DNA of 64,000 bases from Petaurus breviceps papuanus (Eukaryota; Chordata; Mammalia; Diprotodontia; Petauridae): positions 24,718,662 to 24,782,661 of the forward strand of contig JAMXIF010000042.1 of NCBI GenBank assembly GCA_028583685.1, written 5' to 3'. The position numbers were made by a program, and so were the translations under genes. Positions 49,369 to 61,889 of this stretch are shown in pieces. Below the pieces are notes generated by a model, which saw nothing but the letters and a program-made list of their open reading frames with translations, was not told the origin of the DNA and made no database searches. How positions within the stretch are numbered: position 1 is the first letter of the stretch; each line of letters begins with the position of its first letter.

Positions 49369-51515
49369 ACAAGATAATCTCAGGAAGGAGAAAGCTCTAA
49401 CACCTGGGGTTAATAAAAAGCTTCTCTTTGGAGGTAATGCTTAGAAAACTCTTAGCACAAATTCTTGACAAAATGGAGGCTACTGCTTTTACACACCCAA
49501 TTGTTAATTTTTTTTAAAGTAAGATAGAAGAATGTGTTTACTTATAGAGGTTGAAGGGGTGACTGCTATTCTTGATGAAGTGCCACAATTTTATTTTAAA
49601 TTTCTGTAAAGATAATGGACAGTGATGAAGCCTTGGATAAGCCCAAGCTGACTTTTGCTTTAGCCATTCTTTTTGCAGAAAAAATGCCCTTGTCATTGGG
49701 AGTTTACACAATTTCATATTCTTTCTTTATTTTTAAGGAAGCAAACTGAAACTGGTTAGATTATAAAGAGCATTCTGGATAAGTTAGAAATAGGTCAGGA
49801 AAATGCCAGTCAAATCTCTTATACATTGTACATCTATAGATAGAACAAAGAAAATTGATGTTTGTAAGTCACCCAAGAGCTTCAAGGGCTCTCTGTATCA
49901 AAGATTTTTTTTAAAAAAGCAGATTATTAAGGTTTTCCATATGTATATTCTTTAAAGTAATTTGGGTGCGCAACATTGGGAATTACTGAGATTATAAAAT
50001 TAATTATTGCCTGGAAGACTTTAAGATTCTATTGAAGAAACTCACAGAAGAAACTACATAGCATTGCGGAGCTCTTTTAGCCTAGTCAGGGTGAGTAGAA
50101 TGCTGATATTGGAATCAGGGGGACTTAAGTAAAAATCATGTCTTTGACTCTTGGGACTGTGACACCCTGGGCAAGTTATTTAATCACCTAATGCTCCAGG
50201 TAACAATTAGAGTGATGGGTCCACTTCCCTGCAGGGAATTCACAAGCCAAGAGTTCTCCAAGTCAATGAAATCAGTTCCTTCAGTATTGTAATTCTTTTA
50301 AAACTGATAACATACAGTAAGGAATAAATGGTATCTCAGTTAGCAAGAATTAAAAAAAAATTAATCAAAGTCATCGGATCTTAAGAGTTGGAAGGAATGA
50401 ATAATGTTGATTTACTGATCTCCTCTGCAAGTTTTTTCAGTACTATATAGGATGTAGATTGTCCAAATTAAAGAGATTGACTCATTTAGAGAAGCTCCAT
50501 AGGGTTTAATTTCCTGTTCATCAAATTTTTGTTCACCCCTTTTCAGCATGAAGGTTATTCACTTTGACAAAAATGATGGCCCCAAACAAAGCATCAGTAA
50601 TTCTCTTTACTCTGAATAAAAATTTTGTTTCAAGCAGGGGAGGTATTCCTTTCATATTGTTCTTTCTTCTCTAATAATAACTTCTAAGGCCCCTTTTATT
50701 GTCCTTACCATTTTTTTAAACAAGGTACAGCTCATTCTTTACTTTAGCTTTCTTAATGCTATTTTTACAGGATGATGCCGCTCGTATTTGCCTTTCCATT
50801 GTTTATACTCAGCCTACATATCCTTTTTGAGGTCTGAGTCCCTGTGTAGCTGAATTAACCCCTGTATTAAATGTTCCCTCTTTTCTTTTTCATTGGAATT
50901 ATGTGACAATATAATGAAAATCGGTAAATTTCATATTTGAGAAAAGAGCCTCTTCCTGAATTGACTTCATTTTTGGAAGTGGGATCATATCTATGTTTTC
51001 TCTGCATTTTTTAAAAGTTCAAAATTTCAAAGTTTGAACTGCTTTCCTAAACAAAGGGCCCCAAATTACAAAGCTTTTACTCATCCAGAATACAGTTCGG
51101 TGCAGTACCATAAATAGTTAAATCAATTTCTGTCGCCAAGCATTTCATGCCAACCAATTGAGATGCGATGTCCATAAAAAAAGGACACAGTTGCTAGGGA
51201 AAGAGAATACTTCACTTGCTTAAAATTCTCAGTTGCTTTCTCACACACTCAGCTAATAGTTTATAAATGTTTATTGTCTGTGAATTGCTTCCCTCTAGTG
51301 GTGAAATGTAGCCTTGCTGTAATTTACTTTTTATAAAGCTATTCCTTAATCCTAGATTTGCATTGTATCATGTTCTTTTGCAAGATATGACTATTTTTAC
51401 ATGACTTTTGTAACCTGTGATTTTTGTCAGATTACTATAGGATTATACCTAAGTCATTGTGATCACCAGACATCTAATGAAGTTATATCTAAAGTAGTAG
51501 TCTTGTCATTTCTTC
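49369..51515. other. Mostly unassigned intergenic sequence
   Basis: A SINE/MIR trace at about 50085-50205 ('GGGCAAGTTATTTAATCACC'). Otherwise nothing recognised. Low-repeat stretches such as 50700-51350 could be conserved non-coding DNA but this cannot be judged here. Confidence 0.4.
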
Positions 51516-51519
51516 ATTT

Positions 51520-51692
51520 AGGACCGCAGGATTTTGGAATGTCACAGGGAATTTGGAGATCATTTAGATCAACTACCCTGTTTCATAGGTGAGGAGATTA
51601 AGTTGAAGTGATTTGCCCAAAGTCATGAAAACACAAAGTGACATAGTCAGGATTCATGCCCACAGTCTTCCAAATCCATATTCAGTGCCTTT
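51520..51692 (-). repeat. MIR, antisense
   Basis: 'CTGTTTCATAGGTGAGGAGA', 'GATTTGCCCAAAGTCATGAA' and 'AGTCAGGATTCATGCCCACA'. Confidence 0.78.
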
Positions 51693-52855
51693 AAAACAAA
51701 CAAACAAAAAAATCATGCTATTATTTTCTCTTGCTTTATTAATAATTTAAGACAAAAATTGTTTTCTTTAGCAATTTGTAAAGTATTTGAGGCACTACGT
51801 GAAATAATTTTATATTTGCTTATCTCACGTAGGAGTTATATCCCACTCCTACATAACAAATACAAAAGAAAAGCTCCTGAGGACAGACACATTTTAATTT
51901 TTGTCTTTGTAGTTCATTGCACATGGCCAGCACTTAACTGATGCTATTTAAATTGCATTATTGTTGAATAACTTCTAGTCTCTTTAAATGTCCAGCTAAC
52001 ATTCTCAAGTCCCCCTGACACTGACAAGAGAATAATTAATTTTGTTTTGTTGTGCTTCTCTTCTTTTATCTATGGAAACTCTTTGGTCAGATACACGTAT
52101 TTTGTCTTTCCTGAGCAGTCTTTTGTAATGTTCTAATAGTGAGAGAACTATAAGTCCCCTACAGCAGCCTGGAAAGTCAGAATGGACCAGGACTGATTTA
52201 TGTAGTGAAGAACAGGTAGAAATACTCAAAGAATGCTAGACTACTGAATGAACCGGTAGACTGACTCTCGAAGCCATCATTTACTTTCAAGAAAAGACTG
52301 TGAAAGCAGAGCTAACCCTAGAATTAAATGCCTATTGTTGCTTACTGTCCCTGCTGCAGTAAAGCTTGTTAGCTTGACATTTTGTCACAGTATTTCTTTG
52401 TGAGGGACAAAGGTGGAGAAGAATAATGGATCCAGGCAGTTCTAATGATGAGCCTAAAGGAGGGTTTCATCCCCCAGGCATCATGCTAGCCAACGTGATG
52501 ACCTCATAGGTTACAGATGATAGTGTGTTCATTCAGCTGTATCAAGAGAAGAATTTAATTACAGGGTGATTGTTTTTAAGGCATTGTTTGTTAGTCTCAC
52601 TTCTCCTAGCGCGAATAGCTTGAGTCTTATTGTGGCAGATTGGATGGGTGTCTGCCGGAACTAGCGGGGAAATCTTAGACCTGGAATGCCTTGTCTCATA
52701 GAAGAACTGGTTCTTTGGTTTGTGTGATCAGCTAGTATTCTGTGAAGGGTTAATGTCACATCAGTTAAAGACAATCCTTGCTTCTGAGAATACATACGAG
52801 AGAACTAATTTATAAACTGAAAGCAATAAAAAATGAGGTTTGATCAGTGTCTCTG
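51693..52855. other. Unassigned intergenic sequence
   Basis: No gene or repeat recognised. Confidence 0.4.
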
Positions 52856-52859
52856 TAAA

Positions 52860-52990
52860 GAACTCAAAGACCAGTTTCCTTATCTGTAAAGTGAAAGGGT
52901 TGAAGTAAGTGATCTTTAAAACTTCTTACTCAAACATTCTACATTCCTTGCTTTGAAGTGTCTTCTGGCTCTGATATTCCATGATTTTAG
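52860..52990 (+). repeat. MIR variant 3' part
   Basis: 'CAGTTTCCTTATCTGTAAAG', then 'TCTTCTGGCTCTGATATTCC'. Confidence 0.72.
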
Positions 52991-53084
52991 TAAATGTCTA
53001 ATGATCATTGGTCAATCTGGATTTCCAAGAGGTTCTATAACTGACAGTTACTGCCTTCTCTTTTACTTCTATACCAACCTGACC

Positions 53085-53405
53085 AAAGGTTCAGTTTTCT
53101 CATTTGTAAAGTGAGTGTATTAGATTAAATTAGGGGGTCTTAACTTTTTTTGTGCCACTGACCCTTTTTAAAGTCTGGTGAAGCTCAAGTACCTTTTTTC
53201 AGAATAATGCTTTAAAAAAATCATAATAGAAAAAAATGCTAAATTTTAGCTAAATTTTAATCAAGAGGCAAAAATAAAGACATTCAAGATCATGAACCCC
53301 CTGAAATTTATCTACTTTATGGAGTTTATGGACCCCCGATTAAGAACCTCTGGACAAAATTATCTCAAAGATTTCTTCTAGCTCTGATATTCTATATTGC
53401 ATTTC
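53085..53405 (+). repeat. MIR tail split by a hAT (MER5-like) element
   Basis: MIR text 'CAGTTTTCTCATTTGTAAAG' stops near 53127 and resumes near 53353 ('TTTCTTCTAGCTCTGATATT'). Confidence 0.65.
53128..53352. mobile_element. hAT MER5-like non-autonomous element
   Basis: Ends 'GGGGGTCTTAACTTTTTTTG' and, reversed, 'CCAGAGGTTCTTAATCGGGG', an imperfect hAT-type inverted repeat; interior 'GAACCCCCTGAAATTTATCT'. Inserted into a MIR. Confidence 0.7.
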
Positions 53406-55092
53406 CTAAGACCCTTTCTAGCACTGACATACTGTGTTTTATGTGCTAAGGTTCTTACTGGCTCTGCCTTGTATAAGATCCACACATGGCCAGGGGACAT
53501 GTGTATTCAGGGCAACTTATACCTTTGATACCACCAAGTTATTTTTTCCACTGAGATAAGGTTCTCCATGCCATGCTTTCTGCTATCCTCTTTCGGGCTC
53601 CAGCTATAATGTGGCCTCATGAGGAGACAATCTGCCAGATTTTTTAGCTCAATAGCCCTAAGGGCTATATTATTTACCTCTTTTTTGATGCTATCCTCCA
53701 CACTCCTAAGATCATAGCTCATGAGTCCTTCCACCATGTTGCTTTCTTTAGTCTGCCAGAAGATATCATTAGCTCAAAGCAAAGGACTTTACTGAAATGG
53801 CATGGCAGGAAGAGTAGCAACAAAATGTCCTTCCCATAAACATAAAGCATGCTATCTCATATGTACAGTAACATATACAGAAGGAGAATGGATACATTTA
53901 GGGGCTATAAGTGGAGAGAAACACATAAGAAATATGTGACCAATGTACACACAAGGATGGACAACACATTTGTCTGACATAGCATGACCACTGAGATCCT
54001 AGAATGGCTCCTTACTGCCTTTGGTCTTGTAGTCTCTTGCAGATGCTTCTCTACTTGGTAGAGTGTGTGTATGTGTATGTGTGTGGATATGTATATATAT
54101 GTATGTGTATGTGTGTATATGTATGTACATATATGTACGTACACAATATCTATATCTGTATCTATATTTTCGTTGATTGGCTGTAGTCTCTACCATTTTT
54201 ACTTTTTAGCACAGTTAAGGTCCTCAGTGGCTTTGCCTGTCAAGTAAGATGTTGCTCAGGAAACACAAGCTGTCTTCTTCCTTCTCCATGGAGCAGAATG
54301 CATCAGGGAATAACCCTTTCTCTCTTTAGAAGATCTAATACCCAATGCCTTGAGCTCTCTAACTCAGAGACTCTTTATCTTAGAGTTACCTGTGAGGTAA
54401 CACTAAAAGCCTGTACTGCCCTGGAAAGCCCCTTTTTTCTACCAGAAGATTAGATTCTGGGGTCATGCTGTCTAAGGGATTCAGAATTCCCTTCTTCTCT
54501 ACACAGAAGGTGTCTTTGAATTGCACTCTCCATCTGCAAGCACATGTGTTTCTGCCATAAGACACCGTGGCTGAAGATAGGATGAGAGGAGAGAGAAATC
54601 TGTCTGTCCTCCCCTTGTGTGTTCTCTGAGACACAAGAAAGGTGAATAGCAAGTCCTCAACAGCTAACTCTTTCCTTCAGAACTATTTCAGAGTGAGACC
54701 AGCTTGCTTTCTAAAGGCTACCAGGATCATAGCTGGTTTTCAATCAACTACCAGAAGTTCCTTGGGTCCCATCAGTTGCTTTCATCTAATGGCCAATGCC
54801 ATATTATGTTATCAGGTTGTCTAGGAAATTCATTCTCATTCTGTTAGTAGGTAACTTAGATAAAACTTTTATACTCTATTAGAACCCCCCCCCCCAATTT
54901 GATCAGGGATTTATTTCTTCTCTCTTCCTTTATACCAAAAGGATTCACAATTGCTCTGTGACTGCTTCCTTATGCCTTTAAAAAGTTCAGAAAATCAAAA
55001 GCAGCTGAATGATCCTATAGCCCTTGGGATGTTTCTTATTTGTTTGACCTTTAAAATGCACCATAGAAAGATGAGGTTGTAGAAATAAGAAT
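53406..55092. other. Unassigned intergenic sequence with a microsatellite
   Basis: The TG/TA-rich microsatellite lies at about 54062-54165. It creates repetitive Tyr/Ile/Val and His/Thr frames on both strands that are not genes. Nothing else recognised. Confidence 0.5.
54062..54165. repeat. (TG/TA)n compound microsatellite
   Basis: Imperfect TGTGTATG, TATATATG and TACGTACA units. Confidence 0.9.
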
Positions 55093-55330
55093 GGGACAGC
55101 TAGGTGGTGCAGTGGATGGAGCACTGGGCCTGGAGTCAGGAAGATGTGAGTTCAAATCTGGCCTCAGACATTTAATAGCTGTGTGACCCTGAGCAAGTCA
55201 CTTAACCCTATTTGCCTCAGTTTCCTCATCAGCAAAATGAGCTCGAGAAGGAAATGGAAAATTACTCCAATATCTTTGCCAAGAAAACCCCAAGTGGGGT
55301 CACCAAGTTGGACATGACCAAATACAAGAA
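55093..55330 (+). mobile_element. CORE-SINE with RTE/BovB-like 3' tail
   Basis: Head 'GGGACAGCTAGGTGGTGCAG', core 'GAGCAAGTCACTTAACCCTA', then the tail 'CTCCAATATCTTTGCCAAGA', 'AAACCCCAAGTGGGGTCACC' and 'TTGGACATGACC'. The tail resembles RTE/BovB ends, implying RTE-driven copying (a feature I recall for marsupial MAR1). Confidence 0.88.
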
Positions 55331-55849
55331 GTAAGAGTATAAGTAAAACCATAGAATTTGAATAGAATTGTAGAGACTATCCAAACATCTCATTTTACAT
55401 GTAACATGAACACAGTCTTTGAGAAAAATGTCACAAATGCCTTGTATGAGCTTCCTGAAGCCTTGGAGTCTTCTCAGGTTTCCAAAGAGATATCTTGAAA
55501 ATATTTGGCAACCTGTTACTAAACCACCTATTTCTGACTTGCTGAAAAAGGTAAAGTTCTTCATAGAAAAAGCGGAGCAGATTGTAGAATATATTAGAAT
55601 ACTAAAAGGGGACTCCCTGTGCTTCAGCCATCAACCTAATGTCAACAGAGGCTGGGGTTTGGTCCCAAAGGAGAGGCTATTAGTCAAATAACATAATGGA
55701 CAATTGTGGTTATTGTTGGGGGTGGAATAGAATGGAGGTACACTTATACAGAAAGGAAGCCTTTGATACCTGACTAGACATTGAATATGTGATTTTCAGC
55801 AGCTACAATTTAAAAAAAATTCATTTTTTGTTATTTGGAACTAGATAAA

Positions 55850-56205
55850 GGTAGCTTACTGTAGCAGGTAGAGAACTGAATTTGGAGTCAGAAAATCCAT
55901 GCTCAAATCCTGCCTTAGGTACTTATTAGTGACGTCAGAAAAATCACATCATCACACATCTGATCATCAATTTCTTCATTTGTAAGATGAGCAATGATAA
56001 TAGCACTTACTTTACACAGTTGTCATCAGGATCAAATAAGATATTGCAAAGTGTTGTTTGTTCAGTCAGTCAGTCAGTAAACAGGCATTTATTTAGTGCT
56101 TACTATGTGTGCTAACATGTTAGTGCTAGCATGGTGCTAAGCCGAAAAAAAAAGTTATTTGCAAACTTTAAAGTACTATATAAAATTAGCAATTAGAATT
56201 TAGGT
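55850..56205 (+). repeat. MIR with nested fragment
   Basis: MIR head and core from 55850, 'AAGATATTGCAAAGTG', then an insert (about 56055-56150, 'CAGTCAGTCAGTAAACAGGC', 'GCATTTATTTAGTGCTTACT'), then the MIR tail 'TTGCAAACTTTAAAGTACTA'. Confidence 0.68.
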
Positions 56206-56233
56206 AAAGCCAACTATATATAGCTCTATTGTA

Positions 56234-56405
56234 GGATCAGAAGATCATAGATCTAGAACCAGAAGTTCCTTTGAAGTAACCTACTTCTAACTTCTTCATT
56301 TTACAGATGAGGACTGGAGGCCCAGAGAAGTTAGGAGATTTGCCTCAGGTCACACAAGTAGTAAACAGAAAAGCCAGAATTTGAATCCAGGTCCTCTGGC
56401 TTTAG
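56234..56405 (-). repeat. MIR, antisense
   Basis: 'CTTCATTTTACAGATGAGGA', 'GAGATTTGCCTCAGGTCACA' and 'GAATTTGAATCCAGGTCCTC'. Confidence 0.85.
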
Positions 56406-56879
56406 GTATGTTTCCATAGATGTTTTATATTGTGTGACTGCAGGTAGACTGTGTAATTGTTATAATGTCTGTGTTGCTCAAATTTTCAAAGAATACAACT
56501 TTTAACTGGGAAGAAAACAGATATATTTGTTTTTGGTGTACTTTGCAATTTTTTGTTGTTGTTATCCTGAACTTGATAAAGAGAACAAAACGAACATTTC
56601 CATATTCGAAGAGAAAAAAGATTTTATATAGGCATATATGTATGCATACTTATTTATATGAAACTACCAATCTCTATCATATACACCAAGTAGATGAAAA
56701 TTTGTCATGTTAATTTCAGAGCTGTCCTGCTTGTCTGTCTCCCTCTGAATGGCCTTCTGTTATCTTCTATGCATTTTAAAATGCCTCATTGTTACTCATT
56801 TCTTTATTTTCTTCTCTTTTTTTTGGTCTTGCTCTCACTAGTCCTTTCTCTTTTGCAATTCTCCCCCTCCCTTTTGAAA

Positions 56880-57690
56880 AATAAGCAAAGTCAAGCAAGT
56901 GATATCCATACTTTGTTTCAGAAAAGATGTATCTTGCTTTGTACATTGATAATATCACCTCCTTGTCAAGAGATGGGAAGCATTCTTCATCCTCAGCTTT
57001 TTGGAATCATGGTTGCTCAGTGCATGGATCAGAGTTCCTAAGTCTTTCACAATTATTTTTTGTTACAATGATGCAGTCAATGAATAAATTGTTTTTCTAG
57101 TTCTACTCACTTTGCAAAAATTCTTACAAGTCTTCCCAGATTCATACGTTCTTACAAGCTTTCTGTCCCTTTTATCACTTTTTATGGCACAATGATACAT
57201 TACTTTCATATATCATAATTTGTTCAACCATTTTCCATTTGATGGGCATCCTTTTAGTTTCCAAGGCAGCAAGGTGGTGTAGTGGATAGGGTGCTGGGCC
57301 TGAAGTCAGGAAGACAACTTCCTGAGTTCAAATCTGACCTCACTCACTTAATAGCTGTGTGATCCTGGGCAAGTCTTAACCCTGTTTGCCTTAGTTCCCT
57401 CATCTGTACAAAAATGAGCTGGAGAAGGAAATGGCAAACCGCTCCAGTATCTTTGCCAATAAAACCCCAAATTGGGTCACAAAAAGTAGGACAAGACTGA
57501 AAATGACTGAAAAACAACGCTTAGTTTCCAGTTTGTTTTTATAATAAAAAATGTTGCTATGAAAAATTTTGTATATATAGGTCCCTTTCAGTTCTAAATT
57601 TGTGATCCTATGAACCTATGTCTTGTAGTGATATCCCTGGGTCAAAGGGTATGCACAGATTTGTGATTTTTTGGGTGTGAACTGAGAATT
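56880..57690 (-). mobile_element. L1 3' end, antisense, split by a SINE
   Basis: 'TGGATCAGAGTTCCTAAGTC', 'CAACCATTTTCCATTTGATG', then the SINE (57264-57520), then 'TATAGGTCCCTTTCAGTTCT' and 'CTGGGTCAAAGGGTATGCAC'. Confidence 0.82.
57264..57520 (+). mobile_element. Full-length CORE-SINE with RTE/BovB-like tail
   Basis: Head 'GCAGCAAGGTGGTGTAGTGG', core 'GGGCAAGTCTTAACCCTGTT', tail 'CTCCAGTATCTTTGCCAATA' and 'GTAGGACAAGACTGAAAATG'. Exact 10-bp duplication TTAGTTTCCA at 57254-57263 and 57521-57530, inside L1. Confidence 0.93.
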
Positions 57691-57964
57691 TTAAAATTAG
57701 GGTTTGAGCATAACGGGGACATGGGCCTTACCTGCAACAGTTACTAAAATTACCCCTTTACCTTCCCTCTTTCTAACTTTGCATGATCTGGACCTGTTCA
57801 CTGGAGGGGAGGATGGAAAAAGTGAGGAGGAAGAATGGAAAGGTGTATGACTATCTTCCCTGGCCTTAGGAAGAGTCAGTGGGAGATTACAGTATTACTG
57901 TGTTTGAAATACACTGTCTACAATTAAGGGTAGGGAAGGGTTCAACAGGATTCAGTTGTTGTCA

Positions 57965-58240
57965 TTTATCTTCTACTGAATGATGTTGCTCAGTTGTTTT
58001 TTAGTCATGCCTGACTCTTTGTGACTCCATTTGTGGTTTTCTTGGCAAAAATACTGGAGTGGTTTGCCATTTCCTTTTCTAGTTCATTTGACAGATGAGG
58101 AAACTGAGGCAAACAGAGTTAAGTGACTTGCCCAGGGTCACACAGCTACTAAGTGTCTGAGGTCAGATTTAAAATTAGGAAGATGAGTTTTCCTGACTTC
58201 CGGTTCAGCACTCCATCTATTATGCCACCTAAGGGCTAGT
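57965..58240 (-). mobile_element. CORE-SINE with RTE/BovB-like tail, antisense
   Basis: 'AGTCATGCCTGACTCTTTGT', 'TTGGCAAAAATACTGGAGTG', 'AAGTGACTTGCCCAGGGTCA' and 'TATTATGCCACCTAAGGGCT'. Confidence 0.9.
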
Positions 58241-59689
58241 AGGCACCTGCATTTGATAAGGGGTAGCTGGGAAGTGACATCTGCCTGATGCACCAGCCAG
58301 GTGGATCTATAGACCTAACTAACAACAGAGCTGATAACATGTTAACCAGGCTTATAGTGTATTGGTTCATGTGGCTTCATTCTAAAAGAGCTGTAATACT
58401 TTGTTGCATAAGTGGTGCTGGTTAGCAGCAGGCAGCCATGTAGGACCTGGTCTCTAAGAAATACCTGGTGGACACAGTCAGCAGATTATCTAAGCAACTA
58501 CAGTATTAGGGATTTTTAAAGTAGGAATGAAGCAAAACTCAGGTCCAGCCTCATGCAATGGTGAAGTCCCTGGATCAAGCCTGGGAGCAATGAAACACTG
58601 AGTCATGAGCAAACCTGCCCTTTCCAAATTTTCCTTTTGTTGATAATTTGAGTTACAAGAATTTCACCTGCCTGAGGAGGGGAATTGACTTTCTAACCGT
58701 CCCAACTTCCTTCTCTTCTTGGGTGTGTGGGGCTTTGATATCAGAATAACCTTTTAAGTCTAGAGTAATTTTATAAGTCTCTGAGGAAGGTGTGGCTATG
58801 GGGTGGGGGTAAGGAAGTGGGATGCTACTCATCTCTAGCCACCCTGAAATTTTTCCCCATGGTAGAATGCTAGATGATGCCATAGGTTTGGAGCTTCTGG
58901 ACTTGTAAGAAGGGAAAGTATTCTGATCTTAACAGAAACCCAGGAAAACGAGCATTTCCATATACATAGTACAGCAGAAGAAGATTTATCACAAAACTAT
59001 AGATCTCTATTTTGTACCTTTCACTTTTCTTTTAAATATATAATCAATTTAACATGTAACTTTCAAAGCTGCCTTACTTGTCTGTGACTCTTTCTGGCCC
59101 CTGTTCTGTTCTTTTCTGTGCATTTAAAAATTGATTGCTACCAATAAAAACATCTTGGTAATTAATCTTCAATTTATTATACACATTTTCATGAACTAAA
59201 ATGCTCTCTTATTTTCACTAACAACCTAGATAAAGAATTTGCTTCACTAGCATTATATTTTAAAAAATTAATATACTAAATCTCACTAGCTTTGGTACAA
59301 CTCAGTGCAATTAATATTGGCAATAACAACTTATATGCATATTAATAACCTTAAAATAAATATTAACATTATCATGACCACATTAATCAGAAAATAGGAA
59401 TATGATTATGTTTTCTTCTTATGCAAATTCTTTTATGTGGAGATAATAAAATATTAAAGGCATTAATTTGTCCATTCCTAAATATCCTTTTATCACCAAA
59501 GATTTGTTCATATGAGAGTGAAAGTATTCTAGTCCCTGGAAACAAGGTAGCTCTGAGTCTTCTTCACCTATTCTGGTTACATGTGGCTCCATTTGAAGAT
59601 ATGAACCATCACTGAATATATAGAGACCATACTAGAGTATCTTACCTCTCAGTTATTTTCCCCCCCAATATCAAGGATGGCCTTTAAAA
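58241..59689. other. Unassigned AT-rich intergenic sequence
   Basis: No gene or repeat recognised with confidence. Confidence 0.4.
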
Positions 59690-60060
59690 AAAAATTAGAA
59701 CTGGAAGGAAACTTAGAGATAATCTAATTTTGCAGATGAGCAAAAGACCTGTCCACAGGCACACAGGTAATAAGGAACCAAGTCAGGTTTTAACCTAAAG
59801 AGAGTTGTTTGCAAAGTGCTTCTAGTGCACTAGCCAGCCCTAACCACTCTCCCACAATCTTCCCAGCCCCCAAGACACAAACAATATATGGGTAGAGAAG
59901 TCACTAGGTCAGTACCATGGATAAGTCATTTTGCCATGAGCTTTTTACCCTCATCGGCAATATGGGAATAATAATACTTGCACAGACTATTCCACAGAAA
60001 TGTTGTGAGGGGGAGGTCTTTGTAATCACTGAAGTGCTAAATAAATGGGAGGATGTTCTG
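59690..60060. repeat. Two MIR fragments in opposite orientation
   Basis: Antisense piece 59690-59800 ('AACTGGAAGGAAACTTAGAG', 'TTTTGCAGATGAGC'); sense piece 59935-60060 ('CTCATCGGCAATATGGGAAT', 'GTGCTAAATAAATGGGAGGA'). Confidence 0.65.
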
Positions 60061-60411
60061 TGTATTGGGAAAACAAATTAATTTTTACATTGACCTGAGA
60101 AAAACAGGGTTGAAAAGGTTAATCTGCTGTTAAAAAAAACAAAAACAAAGTGTTTGAGAATTTGATATTGTTCTGAACGATTTGTGGTAATGTTCCTTAC
60201 ATTAGCAGACAGCTTAGAATTGATCATATGAGGCCATAAGAGCTGGACAAGCAACAAATATAACGTGATTATTCATCAGTGTCATCTTTGAGACATGGAG
60301 ACAGATAACACCAAAATATATCTAACTTCTGAGTACTGAAGTTATGTTCTCTCTGCAACATCTATGAGAAAGGGAAAAAATAGCAACAGCTTAGTTTGAA
60401 CTGTCCTTAAA

Positions 60412-60612
60412 GTCACAAAGATCCTTTATTTACAGTATCTTATTTGACCATCACAACAAACCTAGGAGATAGGCAGCATGTTCTTATCCCCATTTTACAG
60501 ATGAAGAAATAGAGGCTCAGAGAAAGTATTTGAGTGGTCATGTAGCCAATTAGTGGCAGAGTCAGATTTTCAATTCAGGACTACTGACTCTGAATCCAGG
60601 GCTCTTTCCTCT
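60412..60612 (-). repeat. MIR, antisense
   Basis: 'TATCCCCATTTTACAGATGA', 'AGAGGCTCAGAGAAAG' and 'CATGTAGCCAATTAGTGGCA'. Confidence 0.85.
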
Positions 60613-60704
60613 GACATTCAATCCAACTCAGTAGAGCAGAAGAAATTCCATATGGCTATACTGAGGAATAGCATTAAGCCATTTTTCAAGTGAGATGGAG
60701 CTTC

Positions 60705-60830
60705 CAGGGGTAGAATAGTGTTGTAGATAGACAGGTGGCCTTGGGGTCAAGAAGACCTGGGTTCAAGTCCTGACCTGGACACATCCTAGTTGTGTGACCC
60801 TGGGCAGACTAAGGAACTGCTCAGTTCTCT
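60705..60830 (+). repeat. MIR 5' part
   Basis: 'GGCCTTGGGGTCAAGAAGAC', 'GGGTTCAAGTCCTGACCTGG' and 'TTGTGTGACCCTGGGCAGAC'. From 60831 to 61623 nothing is recognised; the CLRN2 3' UTR must begin there, but I see no convincing nearby poly(A) signal. Confidence 0.75.
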
Positions 60831-61623
60831 CAGGCTGCTAAGACTTTGCTATATGTTACAGATGAGTTCTTGGTGTGCATTCTGGACAGTGAATTTCCTC
60901 ATGGGCTGTTTCCTAGCTTGTTGAACACAGGATTGGACTTAAAAAATATATGGAATTTATGTGCTTGTTTGTGGTTGAGAGAAGGGCGGTGTTATATTCT
61001 ACTTGGCATGAAGACAAAAGTGGAAAATGATTCTTCACATCTGGGTTGATTAATACAGGTGTGGGGAATTTAGGAAAGCTTTGCTACAAACATCTGTGCC
61101 TACCCAGCAGATCCCCAGAGGATGCTTCACTTTGCAAACAACTCTCTTCAGAATTCCTGTTTTGAGTAATTCAATTTACACAAGAATGAATCTGTTTCGT
61201 TCAATAGACATTTGTTAACCAATGGAATGCTAGCATTTCCACCACCACGTTCTTTTCTGTTTCCCTTAAAAGAGTACAGCATGAATCAGTCTGAGGGACA
61301 TCTTGACTTTCCTAGGTCCATAAATTTCCTAGGATGAAAGTCTCTAGAGAAAATGCCATTATTGTACATCTTTGATTACATCATTAATTCCTTGTTCAGG
61401 CAATGAGGTCCATGAAGTATATAATTTACAATCCCTGGTTATAATTACTGACATTTTCCATTGACTTTTATAGAATCTATAAAATTACTGCCAATTAATT
61501 AGTGGCCAGAGCATTAATGAAGAAAAGCCTTCATGTAGAACAGAAGCATGAGAACCCAAAAATTATACCTCAATTAATTTCACAGAAGTATTTTTAGGAA
61601 GAGGGCACAGTTAGGGGAGGCAA

Positions 61624-61889
61624 TTAATACAAGATATCCTCTGCTGTCACCGTTGCTTCTTCTATTTTGGTCTTTATCTCAGGAAGGGGAATCTGACTTA
61701 TGGCGACCACCAGCACATTTGCTGCGTGGGCAGCAGCACTTGCCACACAGATCCAGAAAGATTCTTCATACTGTTCCTCCACGACGACAAACTGAAAGAT
61801 CTTTTCCTGAAAATTGGCAATTCTGTCCGTGAGGTCATGGAATTTCACAGCTGCCATGAAACTCCCAATGGCCAAAGCAACAACGCCAC
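61624..61889 (-). CDS. CLRN2: CLRN2, clarin-2, last coding exon (partial gene)
   Basis: Clarin-2 is a four-pass membrane protein of inner-ear hair-cell stereocilia, needed for hearing. This exon encodes the C-terminal 88 residues: the end of the third membrane segment (GGVVALAIGSFMAAVKFHDL), a loop (TDRIANFQEKIFQFVVVEEQ, then YEESF), the fourth membrane segment (WICVASAAAHAANVLVVAIS) and the tail (KTKIEEATVTAEDILY, then stop TAA at 61624-61626). It is nearly identical to human clarin-2 residues 145-232, as recalled. The acceptor TCCTAG precedes a GT that completes a split Gly codon, so the in-frame MNLPLVL read upstream of it is intron, not a start. Exons 1 and 2 are beyond the right edge. 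Same strand as LAP3 and about 35 kb upstream of it, as in other mammals. Confidence 0.96.

Noticed and set aside
53905-54247. Overlapping frames on both strands rich in Tyr/Ile/Val/Met or His/Thr
   Set aside because: Translations of the TG/TA microsatellite at 54062-54165.
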